A program made the position numbers and the translations under genes. From CAUZFZ01 sp963579025 (GTDB taxonomy: Bacteria > Planctomycetota > Planctomycetia > Planctomycetales > Planctomycetaceae), in contig CAUZFZ010000014.1 of NCBI GenBank assembly GCA_963579025.1, positions 35,115 through 99,114 of the forward strand: a stretch of DNA of 64,000 nucleotides, in the 5' to 3' direction. The notes below the pieces were generated by a model. It was not told the origin of the DNA and ran no database searches. It saw nothing but the letters and a program-made list of their open reading frames with translations. Of this stretch, positions 1-9,562 are shown one piece after another; positions within the stretch are counted from its first letter, which is position 1, and each line of letters begins with the position of its first letter.

Positions 1-223
1 CTGCGTCAACGGCCTCGTAAACTTTACCGTGCTGAGTCAGCCATTCGATGTCGCCGGAGGCTGCATGCTCTTCGACCTGCCGTAGAAGATTAATCGTCAC
101 CGCCTCGAAACACGGCTCACTTGGATCATCCTCAGGAATCACCAATTCGACTGGAACGGCGACAACGTACTTGTCGGTTTGGACAAGTTTGGTCCGAGCA
201 ACTCGCTCGCCTGAAATCCGCAT
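1..223 (-). CDS. hypothetical protein, 3' end beyond window
   Basis: Partial gene running off the left edge. The ATG at 223 lies 3 bp after the stop of the DUF4258 gene, with an AGGTG-like ribosome site inside that gene's end, so the two are translationally coupled. The visible 74 residues begin MRISGERVARTKLV and are acidic in the middle (PEDDPSEP). I recognise no motif. The tight pairing with a small DUF4258 protein resembles toxin/antitoxin gene pairs, but that is inference from layout only. Confidence 0.55.
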   Translation of the reverse strand, partial: MRISGERVARTKLVQTDKYVVAVPVELVIPEDDPSEPCFEAVTINLLRQVEEHAASGDIEWLTQHGKVYEAVDA

Positions 224-226
224 GTT

Positions 227-514
227 TCACACCTGATCAAAGAAATGTACCGTGACCAGCTTGGCCGCATTGTTCTGTGGCAGGAGAGACCAGACGGCTT
301 TGAATTCCGCCCCGTCAGGCAGCCACTGACGGACCTCCACAACCGGATTGGGATGCGCGTCCAGGCGTTCGACGATCAGCCGTCCGTCATCCAGACCCGC
401 GACTGCCTGCCATTCGACGATGCCACGTTCTTCGAGTCTCTCCGATGCATGCAGTCCAATGACGTATCTCTCACTCTCCACAAGTTGTTGAACCGTCTGA
501 AACAGAGTCGCCAT
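227..514 (-). CDS. DUF4258-family small protein
   Basis: A 95-residue protein with the DUF4258 signature: HASERLEERGI near residue 22, an aspartate-rich turn (GLDDGRLI), then alternating strands ending in KLVTVHFFD. Family members are small BECR-fold-like proteins often found in toxin/antitoxin-type pairs; no activity can be assigned from sequence. It starts 20 bp downstream of sufB and is followed at 3 bp by another small gene, so it may be co-transcribed with the suf operon or be a separate small module placed behind it. Confidence 0.7.
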   Translation of the reverse strand: MATLFQTVQQLVESERYVIGLHASERLEERGIVEWQAVAGLDDGRLIVERLDAHPNPVVEVRQWLPDGAEFKAVWSLLPQNNAAKLVTVHFFDQV

Positions 515-534
515 GTTATCTCGCCGTCAGTCAA

Positions 535-1950
535 CTACCCGACACTGCCTTCCATCTGCAGTTCGATCAGGCGGTTCATTTCGACGGCGTATTCCATCGG
601 TAGTTCTTTGACGAGCGGTTCGATGAAGCCAGTGACGATCATTGACGAGGCTTCGGCTTCGGACAGGCCGCGGCTCATCAGGTAGAAGAGCTGTTCTTCG
701 GCAATTTTCGAAACGCTGGCTTCGTGTTCAATCGTGACGTCGTCTTCTTCGACTTCGATATAAGGATATGTATCGCTGCGACTGTCCGCGTCGAGGATCA
801 ACGCGTCGCAAATCACGTTGGTTTTGCAGTTGGTCGCGCCTTTGACCACTTTTGCCAGACCGCGATAACTCGCCCTGCCGCCGCCCTTCGAGATGCTCTT
901 GGAAATCACCCGGCTTGAGGTGTTCGGAGCACAGTGCACCATTTTGGCGCCGGCGTCCTGATGCTGACCTTCGTTGGCGAACGCGATTGACAGTGTCTCG
1001 CCACGGGCACCCGGTTCCATCAGATAGATCGCCGGGTACTTCATCGTGATCTTGGAACCGAGGTTGCCGTCGACCCACTCCATGAGCGAGTCGGCATAAG
1101 CCATGGCTCGTTTTGTCACCAGGTTATAGACGTTGTTGGACCAGTTCTGGATGGTCGTGTAACGGAACCGGCCACCGCGTTTAACGACGATTTCGACCAC
1201 CGCCGAGTGCAGACTGTCGGCACTCCACGTCGGGGCGGTGCAGCCTTCCACGTAATGCGCGGACGCGCCTTCATCAACGATGATCAGCGTCCGCTCGAAC
1301 TGGCCCATGTTTTCCGAATTGATGCGGAAGTAGGCCTGCAACGGGAATTCAATATGCACGCCTGGGGGCACATAGATGAATGAGCCGCCCGACCAGACCG
1401 CCGAGTTCAATGCCGCGAACTTGTTGTCGGCAGATGGGATGATCGTGCCAAAGTACTCGCGGAACATCTCGGGATGTTCCTTCAGAGCTGAGTCTGTGTC
1501 AGTAAAGAGGACGCCTTGTTTGGCGAGATCTTCTTTAAGGCTTCCGTACACGACTTCGGACTCGTACTGAGCCTTCACGCCAGACAGGTACTTCTTCTCA
1601 GCTTCCGGGATGCCCAGTCGATCGTACGTCTTCCGGATGTCTTCGGGGACGTCGTCCCAGTTCTGCTCCGGCCGATTGGAAGCCTTCATATAGTAGTAGA
1701 TGTTCTGGAAGTCGATCTGATCCAGGTCAGCACCCCACTGCGGCGTGGGTCGGTCGAAGAAGATATCCAGAGCCTTCAGGCGGAAGTCCGTCATCCACTC
1801 AGGCTCTTCCTTCATCGCCGAGATCTGACGCACGATCTCGTGATCGAGTCCCTTGCGGCTCTTGAAGACGTAATCGTCGGTGGGATCGTGGAATCCGTAC
1901 TGGTACTCACCAATATCCGGATCAGCCTGGACGGGGGCATCTGTCGACAT
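535..1950 (-). CDS. sufB: Fe-S cluster assembly protein SufB
   Basis: Scaffold subunit of the cytosolic SufBCD iron-sulfur assembly complex. The 471-residue length fits SufB. Typical blocks are visible: the GIPEAEKKYLSGV segment near residue 115, SGGSFIYVPPGVH near 190, the conserved VEGCTAP block near 235, and the beta-helix core with SISKGGGRASYRG near 355, ending in the helical SRGLSEAEA region. It lies 60 bp downstream of sufC on the same strand. sufD is not in the window and may lie beyond the left edge or elsewhere. Confidence 0.95.
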   Translation of the reverse strand: MSTDAPVQADPDIGEYQYGFHDPTDDYVFKSRKGLDHEIVRQISAMKEEPEWMTDFRLKALDIFFDRPTPQWGADLDQIDFQNIYYYMKASNRPEQNWDDVPEDIRKTYDRLGIPEAEKKYLSGVKAQYESEVVYGSLKEDLAKQGVLFTDTDSALKEHPEMFREYFGTIIPSADNKFAALNSAVWSGGSFIYVPPGVHIEFPLQAYFRINSENMGQFERTLIIVDEGASAHYVEGCTAPTWSADSLHSAVVEIVVKRGGRFRYTTIQNWSNNVYNLVTKRAMAYADSLMEWVDGNLGSKITMKYPAIYLMEPGARGETLSIAFANEGQHQDAGAKMVHCAPNTSSRVISKSISKGGGRASYRGLAKVVKGATNCKTNVICDALILDADSRSDTYPYIEVEEDDVTIEHEASVSKIAEEQLFYLMSRGLSEAEASSMIVTGFIEPLVKELPMEYAVEMNRLIELQMEGSVG

Positions 1951-2010
1951 GTCTTGATCTCCGCAGCGGGAGTGTGATTCGCGTCAGTACACAAGAGAGA
2001 GTCAGCCACC

Positions 2011-2832
<822 letters not shown>

Positions 2833-3025
2833 TGGTGTTCGCTACCTGCTCTGGCAGTTCTCCCACCCACCGACGATGCGTCGCTGGGTTCCACGACCGG
2901 CGGCTACTCAAAGGCACCGGTCGTTCTTCCACCGGCGTGAGGCCAGTGGGGATGGGAGGTTGTAAATACGGGTGGGAAGTTAAATCGGGAGGCGACCGTC
3001 ATGGTCTCAATGAAATGGCACTGTT

Positions 3026-3586
3026 TCAGGCATCAACGGTCTCGGCAATCTCCGGAACCGCTGCAATACCCTGATGATGAGGAACCGGGATTGTCTGCTC
3101 GGCGCCACGTCCCAGTTTGCGGGCCTTGATCTTGTCCTGAATTCGCATGATGCCTTCGAGTAACGCTTCCGGACGTGGCGGACAACCGGGGACATAGACG
3201 TCAACTGGAACGACCAGATCGACACCTTTGACCACGTGGTAGCCCCATTTGAAATACGGGCCACCGCCGACGGTGCAGGCACCCATCGCGATGACGTATT
3301 TCGGGTCCGGCATCTGCTCGTACAGGCGTCGCACCCGGCTGGCCATTTTGAACGTGACCGTTCCGGCGACAATCATGAGATCGGCCTGACGCGGGCTTGC
3401 CCGAAACGCTCCCGCACCGAAACGGTCCAGGTCGAAGCGGCTGGCTCCGGTGGCCATCATCTCGATCGCACAACAGGCCAGACCAAACGTCATCGGCCAG
3501 ATGCTGGACTCTTTGGCCCAGTTCATACCCTGTTCCAAAGTCGACAGAATTACGTTCTCTTCGAACCGTCCTTCAATCCACGTCAT
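3026..3586 (-). CDS. nuoB: NADH-quinone oxidoreductase subunit B (NuoB)
   Basis: Complex I subunit that holds the N2 [4Fe-4S] cluster next to the quinone site. The 186 residues carry all four cluster cysteines: the adjacent pair in GLACCAIEMMA (38-39), the one in MGACTVGGGP (about 103) and the one in VPGCPPRPEA (about 133). Other nuo subunits are absent from the window, so this is a solitary copy. It sits between sufR and sufC on the same strand, separated by about 170-190 bp on each side, which suggests possible co-regulation with Fe-S assembly. Confidence 0.95.
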   Translation of the reverse strand: MTWIEGRFEENVILSTLEQGMNWAKESSIWPMTFGLACCAIEMMATGASRFDLDRFGAGAFRASPRQADLMIVAGTVTFKMASRVRRLYEQMPDPKYVIAMGACTVGGGPYFKWGYHVVKGVDLVVPVDVYVPGCPPRPEALLEGIMRIQDKIKARKLGRGAEQTIPVPHHQGIAAVPEIAETVDA

Positions 3587-3757
3587 TTCAGTTCGCCTGT
3601 TTCCAGAAACTTCGGTTCAGAACCCCGATCCCGCTTCCCACAGCAGGTGGTGACGCGGAGACGATAGCAACCGCAGACCTGCTTGCAACCGGATCGATCA
3701 GCCGAAGTTAACGTGTTCCTTACCTTGATATTACAGCGTCTCAGTTTCGGGCGGAGC

Positions 3758-4390
3758 CTATGCTTCGGCCGTTGCCTGCACGTGAAACTCACAGTGCGAA
3801 TGTCCGTCCAGGCAACACTGCGTCAGCGACACTTCCGCATTCAGAATCCGACTGAAAACGTCCGTCTCCATTTCACAGATGGACGGATCGACTGAGGCCA
3901 GGTCCTGATACGGACAACTGTTTTCCCGCAGCACGGGTAGCCCACCGTCGTCCATGCACTCGACGTCATATCCCTGATTCGACAGTTCCTGCTGCAACTG
4001 ATGAATGCGGTCTTCCAGCCGCCCGTCCGACGCGACTCGACCATATCGCCGAACGAAGTCGTCACGAATCTCGCCGAGAATGGCCGTTCGCACGCTCTGG
4101 TCGGAAATGTTGTGCAGCGCCCGCCAGAGAACCAGAGCCAGATCCCGGTAGTTTTCGCCGAGGTGCCGCAATCCCGCATCGCTCACTCGATAAACATGAT
4201 GAGGCCGCCCTCGGCCAGCCCGAACAGTTTCCCGAGCGACCAGTCCAAGCCCTTCCAGCCGAGACAATCGCTGTCTCACGGCAGTCGCCGTAACACCGAC
4301 CGATTCACAGATTTCCTGGACAGTGCCACCGCAAAGTCGGTGCAACTGCTCAAGAAACGACTGGTCGTTCTTGTCGACTGAAACTCGCAT
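3758..4390 (-). CDS. sufR: SufR-type Fe-S-responsive transcriptional regulator
   Basis: A 210-residue DeoR/ArsR-like winged-helix protein. The N-terminal HTH (VQEICESVGVTATAVRQRLSR, about 24-44) is followed by a wing (RGRPHHVYRVSDAGL). The C-terminal half has a cysteine pattern like cyanobacterial SufR: NSCPYQ, PSICEM and TQCCLDGHSHC. In known SufR these ligate a cluster that makes the protein repress suf genes when Fe-S supply is adequate. Its position at the head of the nuoB-sufC-sufB strand supports this role. It is divergent from the secreted protein gene at 4633, so the 240-bp gap between them should hold its promoter. Confidence 0.85.
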   Translation of the reverse strand: MRVSVDKNDQSFLEQLHRLCGGTVQEICESVGVTATAVRQRLSRLEGLGLVARETVRAGRGRPHHVYRVSDAGLRHLGENYRDLALVLWRALHNISDQSVRTAILGEIRDDFVRRYGRVASDGRLEDRIHQLQQELSNQGYDVECMDDGGLPVLRENSCPYQDLASVDPSICEMETDVFSRILNAEVSLTQCCLDGHSHCEFHVQATAEA

Positions 4391-4632
4391 GGTTCATTTC
4401 TAACGAATGTGAAACATACTGCAGCGACTGATCGGGCATTCCGCCGGACTGACAACTCCTGCCGATGCGCGACAGCATACGGCCAGTTCCGATTTTTGAC
4501 AACCAAAACTGATTTTATTGTCGAAAGTCTGGAAGTGCGACACAAGCGGAAGATTGACCGGATTTACCTTTCGCTCGCGATTGGGACGAAATAGCCTGCC
4601 AGTTGCCCGGGAATTCAACGAGGAGCGGTGCC

Positions 4633-5346
4633 ATGCGATCTTTGCTCATTGCCTCATTCATGGCCGCAATCTGCACTCCTGCATTCGCCCAGGTCACGGT
4701 TCAGCAGCCGGTGATTGGTACATTCGGCGGAAACTTCTCGGTAATGGTGCCGGACCGCGGCGCCACACTGCTGGGCAGTGTCGGGAGCGCGGGAGAATCC
4801 CGGTCCTCGTACGGGCTGCCGTTTCTGCGAGGTTCCTCAATCGGCCGATTCACGAACCACCGGAGCATGTGGGCTCATTCGCGGATCATCGATCTCAACG
4901 AAATGGACCGGATGGTTCTGGAAGCCGCCGACAGTGGTTCGTACTCGGGACTTACGCACCAGGGTGCTGGACTCAGGCAGGGCATCGCATACACCGAATT
5001 GCCGAGTTATCGCAGCCCGGCCATTCGCGAGAACAATCGCAATTCGCGCAGCGCGATCGCCACAATCGCCGACGCGCTCCGGAATCGCACACCGGACTAC
5101 CGTCCGTCGCGAAGTTCGCAAACGGCATCGCGGCGACCAGCCGCGCCTGCAAATCGCGTTGCATCCACTCCGCAACGCAGTCGGGCTCTTGATCCCGTGC
5201 GAAATTATCAACTGGGGCTCGATGCGGAACGCGCCGGGAAGTCAGGCCTCGCCAGGCTGCATTTTCTGACGGCCGCCCAGAACGGTTCCGCGCTCGCTCG
5301 GAAGAAGCTTGAGCAATCGTCGTCACAAACAGTCGCTGCCCAGTAG
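4633..5346 (+). CDS. secreted hypothetical protein with C-terminal TPR/Sel1-like segment
   Basis: I place the start at the ATG at 4633 because it follows a good ribosome site (aggagcgg) and opens a clean signal peptide (MRSLLIASFMAAICTPAFAQ, cleavage after AFA). The mature 215 residues contain a Ser/Arg/Pro-rich low-complexity middle. The C-terminal helical segment LGLDAERAGKSGLARLHF resembles a single Sel1/TPR unit. Function is unknown; it is probably periplasmic or surface-exposed. It is divergent from sufR and is followed by a perfect 32-bp inverted repeat. Confidence 0.7.
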   Translation: MRSLLIASFMAAICTPAFAQVTVQQPVIGTFGGNFSVMVPDRGATLLGSVGSAGESRSSYGLPFLRGSSIGRFTNHRSMWAHSRIIDLNEMDRMVLEAADSGSYSGLTHQGAGLRQGIAYTELPSYRSPAIRENNRNSRSAIATIADALRNRTPDYRPSRSSQTASRRPAAPANRVASTPQRSRALDPVRNYQLGLDAERAGKSGLARLHFLTAAQNGSALARKKLEQSSSQTVAAQ

Positions 5347-5417
5347 GCCTTCAGCTCCCACGCCGACGACACTCGGTCTGCGGAGAAGCTTCGTTTGACT
5401 CTGCCGACGCCAGCAAA

Positions 5418-5488
5418 GTAGGCCGGAACAAGCTCCGCGCAGTTCCGGCACCTGACGCCGGAACTGCGCGGAGCTTGTTCCGGCCTAC
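5418..5488. repeat. family A palindrome, copy 1 (perfect 32-bp arms)
   Basis: Left arm 5418-5449 and right arm 5457-5488 are perfect reverse complements separated by 7 nt. Each outer end reads gtaggccggaac. Two diverged copies of the same element occur at 51348-51438 and 52798-52878. It lies between the secreted-protein gene and tyrA and has no T-run on either side. It could fold into a strong hairpin when transcribed. Confidence 0.9.
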
Positions 5489-5567
5489 CTGCTTGTGTTG
5501 GCTTGTGTCCAGCACTTCGGGCGGTAAGTTCCGTCAGATCAACAAATCCCTGGAAGCAACCGAGCCG

Positions 5568-6419
5568 ATGACGTCCGACTCCCCGCAACCCGCCGACCTT
5601 GTGCTTGCCGTTCTCGGCGTCGGTCTGCTCGGAGGATCGGTTGCAACCGGCGCAAAGGAACGGGGCCTGGCGCACCGGGTGATTGGGATCGGCCGTAATC
5701 CCGAACGTCTGCAGACCGCAGTTGATCGGGGAATTATCGACGAGTTTGTCACCGATCCGGCTCAGGCAAATGGGTCGTGGGACATTGCCGTCGTGGCCAC
5801 ACCCGTTGATCGGATTCCCGACGATGTGAGAGCGATCGCCAGTGTCAGTCGGCCGGGCGCGATCGTCACCGACGTTGGCAGCGTGAAGGCGTCGATCTGC
5901 GCGGCAGTCGGAGATTTCCCTGCCGACGGAGTGACTTTTGTTGGCTCACATCCGCTCGCAGGTTCCGAGCAAAGTGGATTCGAAGCCGCCCGCCCGGATC
6001 TGTTCGAAGGCCGCGTGACAGTTGTGGCGAACAACGGACCGGCCACTGCCGTGTCACGCGTCAGCCGTTTCTGGAGTGCGCTCGGCGCGACGGTTGTGCA
6101 ACTCGATCCAAAGACGCACGACGAGGCGCTGGCGACAACGAGTCACCTGCCGCATGCGGTGGCGGCAGCACTCGCCTCGATTCTGCAGTCCGACCAGCGG
6201 ATTCTCTCAGCAACCGGCTTTCGTGATACAACGCGGATTGCTGCCGGCGATCCTGACCTCTGGGTGCCGATTCTGTTGAGCAATGCCGATGCTCTGGATG
6301 TCAGCCTTGATCGCTTTGCCGAGTCGTTCGAACTCTTTCGCACGGCGATCCGGAACCGCGATGCCAGCGAGTTGCAAAAGCTCCTGCAAGACGCGAAAAC
6401 GAGCCGCGACGCTCTATGA
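5568..6419 (+). CDS. tyrA: prephenate/arogenate dehydrogenase
   Basis: NAD(P)-dependent oxidative decarboxylation of prephenate (or arogenate) in tyrosine synthesis. A Rossmann motif VLGVGLLGGSVA opens the protein, followed by the family motif GSHPLAGSEQSG (near residue 125) and the substrate-region helices with TTSHLPHAVAAAL. I use the ATG at 5568 (MTSDSPQPADL, 283 residues). The longer reading from 5475 would translate the palindromic repeat upstream and adds nothing conserved. There is no ACT domain, so feedback by tyrosine would need other means. Confidence 0.9.
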   Translation: MTSDSPQPADLVLAVLGVGLLGGSVATGAKERGLAHRVIGIGRNPERLQTAVDRGIIDEFVTDPAQANGSWDIAVVATPVDRIPDDVRAIASVSRPGAIVTDVGSVKASICAAVGDFPADGVTFVGSHPLAGSEQSGFEAARPDLFEGRVTVVANNGPATAVSRVSRFWSALGATVVQLDPKTHDEALATTSHLPHAVAAALASILQSDQRILSATGFRDTTRIAAGDPDLWVPILLSNADALDVSLDRFAESFELFRTAIRNRDASELQKLLQDAKTSRDAL

Positions 6420-6435
6420 CCGTGAGTTTTCGGTC

Positions 6436-6577
6436 GTAGGGTGTGACAAGCGGGCTGATTGGGAATCACGGTGTGCCGGCGCGGAGATTTGAGAAGCAAG
6501 TAAGCGTCGAATTAACTTCAATGGCCGCCCGCGCCGGCACACCGCGTTGGATGATCCCTCCGCTTGTCACACCCTAC
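6436..6577. repeat. family B long imperfect inverted repeat
   Basis: The ends gtagggtgtgacaagcgg (6436 on) and ccgcttgtcacaccctac (to 6577) are reverse complements. A second inner pair built on gtgtgccggcgcgg and its complement lies further in. It fills most of the gap between tyrA and purL. A half-element with the same inner block (cccgcgccggcacaccg) occurs around 27751-27797 upstream of the sulfatase gene, showing that this is an interspersed family. Confidence 0.85.
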
Positions 6578-6632
6578 GGAAAAACTTGCAGCCGCTCTGT
6601 GACCGCGATCAACGCTGAAGAAGGACGCTTCG

Positions 6633-9545
6633 ATGCTCTGGGAAGTTGAGATTCGACCGGCTGCCGGTCAGGTGGACCGCGAAGGCGAACGGATTCTGGC
6701 GGAATGTTCCGGACTGGGTCTCGCATCGGTGACCGCAGCGGTTTCGGCGAGATCGTTCCTGCTGCAGGGCGACCTCGACGCGGCGGCGGTCGACCGGATC
6801 AGCCGGTCACTGCTGGTGGATTCTGTCGCGGAGACATGTTCCATCAGCCAGCTCGGTGCCACCGACCAGCCGTTACCGGAAACCGGGACGTTGCTGAACG
6901 TCCTGTTCCATCCCGGTGTGACGGACAACGTGGCCAACAGCACGTTGACAACGTTGCAGGGGCAGAACGTACCCGTCGAGGCCGTCGCGACATGCCGCAA
7001 ATACTGGCTGAACGCCGATGCAACAACCGCTGAAACCCAGCGGCTCAGCGCACGTGTACTGGCGAACGATGCGATCGAGCATGTCGTCGTCGGACCGCTT
7101 CAGATGGACCAGATTTCACTCGGTGGTGACTACGAGTTCAAACTGACGCATGTCGCGATCCGCGGCATGGACGACGACGCCTTAATGCGGCTCAGCAAAC
7201 AAGGACAGCTCTACCTCAGCATCGACGAGATGCAGACGATCCGGCAGCACTTTGTGGAACTCGATCGCGACCCGACCGACATCGAACTGGAAACCGTTGC
7301 TCAGACATGGAGCGAACACTGTTCGCACAAGACTCTGGCGGGACGCATCGACTACGAAGACGAGAACGGCAGCCGGCACTTCGAGAACATGCTCAAGGAG
7401 ACAATCTTCGCAGCGACGGTATCGCTGCGTCAGAAGCTGGGTGACGACGACTGGTGCGTGAGCGTTTTCAAAGACAATGCCGGCATCGTGACTTTCGACG
7501 AGAAACAGAACGTGTGCTTCAAGGTCGAGACTCACAATCACCCGTCCGCCCTTGAACCCTACGGCGGAGCGAACACCGGAATCGGCGGCGTGATCCGCGA
7601 TCCACTCGGCACAGGACTTGGTGCGCGACCGGTCTGCAACACAGACGTCTTTTGCTTTGCCCCGCCAGACATGTCGCATGACGACCTGCCCAAAGGCGTG
7701 CTGCATCCCAAAGCGGTCGCTCACGGCGTCGTGGCCGGAGTCCGTGATTACGGAAACCGTATGGGCATTCCGACAGTCAACGGAGCCGTCTACTTCGACG
7801 AACGGTACCTCGGCAACCCGCTGGTTTACTGCGGTAACGTGGCGATGATCCCGGTCGACAAATGCGACAAGCACGTGGAAGCCGGCGATCTGATCGTGGC
7901 TGTCGGTGGTCGCACCGGCCGCGACGGAATTCACGGCGCGACGTTTTCGTCCGCGGAACTGACCGAAGAGAGTGAGAGTATCTCCGGAGGCGCCGTGCAG
8001 ATTGGCAATGCCGTCACCGAGAAGATGGTCCACGATGTGATTCTGGAAGCTCGCGATCGCGGACTGTACCGATCCATCACCGATTGCGGAGCCGGCGGTT
8101 TCAGCAGTGCTGTGGGTGAGATGGGTGAAGAGAGTGGTGCCGAAGTCTGGCTCGAAAAGTGCCCGCTCAAATACACCGGACTCAGCTATACCGAGATTTG
8201 GATCAGCGAAGCTCAGGAACGCATGGTCCTGGCCGTTCCGCCCGAGCACTGGGACGAGTTCGACAAGCTATGCGTCTCAGAAGGTGTCGAGGCGGCGGCG
8301 ATTGGCCAGTTCACCGACACGCAGCGGCTGGTTCTGAAGTATGAAGATCGCGAAGTCGGCGACCTGGCGATGAGTTTCCTGCACGACGGGCGACCACCCG
8401 TTATCCGGCGGGCCACGTACCAACCGCCGAAAGTGACACCGCTCGATGTGGCGCCGAAGGATCGCTACGACGACGACCTGAAAGCGATCCTGGGTTCACT
8501 CAATGTGTGCAGCAAAGAGTGGATCATTCGCCAGTACGATCACGAAGTGCAGGCGGGAAGCGTGGTCAAGCCATTGGTCGGAGTGCATCGCGACGGCCCG
8601 TCCGACGCGGCCGTCGTGCGACCCGACCTGGAATCGAATCGCGGCCTGGTCATCTCTAATGGAATGAATCCGGAATACGGCGAGTACGACACATACTGGA
8701 TGGCCGCATCGGCGATCGACGAAGCAATGCGCAATTGCGTGGCGGTCGGCGCCGACCCGTCCCGCATCGCGATCCTCGACAATTTCTGTTGGGGCAACAC
8801 GGAACGTGTGGAGACACTCGGCACTCTTGTCCGCGCCGCGATCGCGTGCCAGGACGTTGCCATCGCTTTCGGAACACCGTTCATCTCGGGCAAGGACAGT
8901 CTCAACAACGAGTTTTCGTACGACGACGAAAACGGCGCGCGACAGACAGTCGTCATACCGTCCTCGCTGCTGATCAGTGCCCTGGGCCAGATCGACGACG
9001 TCGAGCAGGCAGTAACGATGGACCTCAAGTCACCCGGCAACCGACTGTTCCTGGTCGGCCAGACCCACGACGAACTCGGCGGCAGCCACTTTGCGAAGGT
9101 CAACGGGCTGACTGGTGGAGCCGTTCCGAAAGTGGACCTCGAACAGGCCCCCCGAGTCTTCGCCGCAATTCACAGTGCGATCGTCGAGGGTCTGATCGAA
9201 AGCTGCCACGACCTGAGCGAAGGCGGCCTGGCCGTCGCCGTAGCAGAGATGGCGTTTGCCGGAGACCTGGGCGTGGACATCGCTCTCGCCAGTCTCGTCG
9301 CAGGGTCTGGCGTGGAGTGCGACGCGTCGCTGCTGTATTCCGAGAGCAACACACGCTTTGTCATCGAAGTCCGCCCCGAACATGCCGAGCGAGTGGCCGA
9401 GTTGCTACGGGAATGTCCGGCCACCGAGATCGGCCAGGTCACCGACTCCGATCAGGTCAGATTCAGCGGTGTTGGTGGCGAGGACGTAATTCAGTCGAGT
9501 CTGGCCGAATTGCGAAGCGCGTGGAAACAGCCCCTGGCGTGGTAA
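6633..9545 (+). CDS. purL: phosphoribosylformylglycinamidine synthase, PurL with fused PurS-like domains
   Basis: Catalyses FGAR + ATP + glutamine (ammonia) to FGAM in purine synthesis. The 970 residues are longer than small-type PurL (about 740) and lack the C-terminal glutaminase of large-type enzymes. The first ~160 residues look like two consecutive PurS-like units: EVEIRPAAGQVDREGERIL (from 3) and LLNVLFHPGVTDNVA (from 87). The synthetase core has ETVAQTWSEHCSHK, VETHNHPSALEPYGGANTG and GTPFISGKDSLNNEF. A separate purQ would be needed and is not in the window. The 3' end is 17 bp from the KAP gene start. Confidence 0.93.
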   Translation: MLWEVEIRPAAGQVDREGERILAECSGLGLASVTAAVSARSFLLQGDLDAAAVDRISRSLLVDSVAETCSISQLGATDQPLPETGTLLNVLFHPGVTDNVANSTLTTLQGQNVPVEAVATCRKYWLNADATTAETQRLSARVLANDAIEHVVVGPLQMDQISLGGDYEFKLTHVAIRGMDDDALMRLSKQGQLYLSIDEMQTIRQHFVELDRDPTDIELETVAQTWSEHCSHKTLAGRIDYEDENGSRHFENMLKETIFAATVSLRQKLGDDDWCVSVFKDNAGIVTFDEKQNVCFKVETHNHPSALEPYGGANTGIGGVIRDPLGTGLGARPVCNTDVFCFAPPDMSHDDLPKGVLHPKAVAHGVVAGVRDYGNRMGIPTVNGAVYFDERYLGNPLVYCGNVAMIPVDKCDKHVEAGDLIVAVGGRTGRDGIHGATFSSAELTEESESISGGAVQIGNAVTEKMVHDVILEARDRGLYRSITDCGAGGFSSAVGEMGEESGAEVWLEKCPLKYTGLSYTEIWISEAQERMVLAVPPEHWDEFDKLCVSEGVEAAAIGQFTDTQRLVLKYEDREVGDLAMSFLHDGRPPVIRRATYQPPKVTPLDVAPKDRYDDDLKAILGSLNVCSKEWIIRQYDHEVQAGSVVKPLVGVHRDGPSDAAVVRPDLESNRGLVISNGMNPEYGEYDTYWMAASAIDEAMRNCVAVGADPSRIAILDNFCWGNTERVETLGTLVRAAIACQDVAIAFGTPFISGKDSLNNEFSYDDENGARQTVVIPSSLLISALGQIDDVEQAVTMDLKSPGNRLFLVGQTHDELGGSHFAKVNGLTGGAVPKVDLEQAPRVFAAIHSAIVEGLIESCHDLSEGGLAVAVAEMAFAGDLGVDIALASLVAGSGVECDASLLYSESNTRFVIEVRPEHAERVAELLRECPATEIGQVTDSDQVRFSGVGGEDVIQSSLAELRSAWKQPLAW

Positions 9546-9562
9546 GGCGAGCGGCGATCATC

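Noticed and set aside
4496..4524. TTGACA (4496-4501) as a -35 box for the secreted-protein gene
   Set aside because: At 17 bp spacing the -10 position reads tgtcga, far from TATAAT; the TTTTAT at 4513 is too close.
5475..5567. Upstream extension of tyrA
   Set aside because: It would translate the right arm of the family A palindrome and adds nothing conserved; the ATG at 5568 fits the family N-terminus.
7182..8249. 355-codon minus-strand frame
   Set aside because: Lies fully inside purL on the opposite strand and has no recognisable domain; shadow of strong codon bias.
8735..9562. Upstream extension of the KAP frame
   Set aside because: Arg/Pro-rich overlap with purL in another frame; the ATG at 9563 directly precedes conserved KAP sequence.
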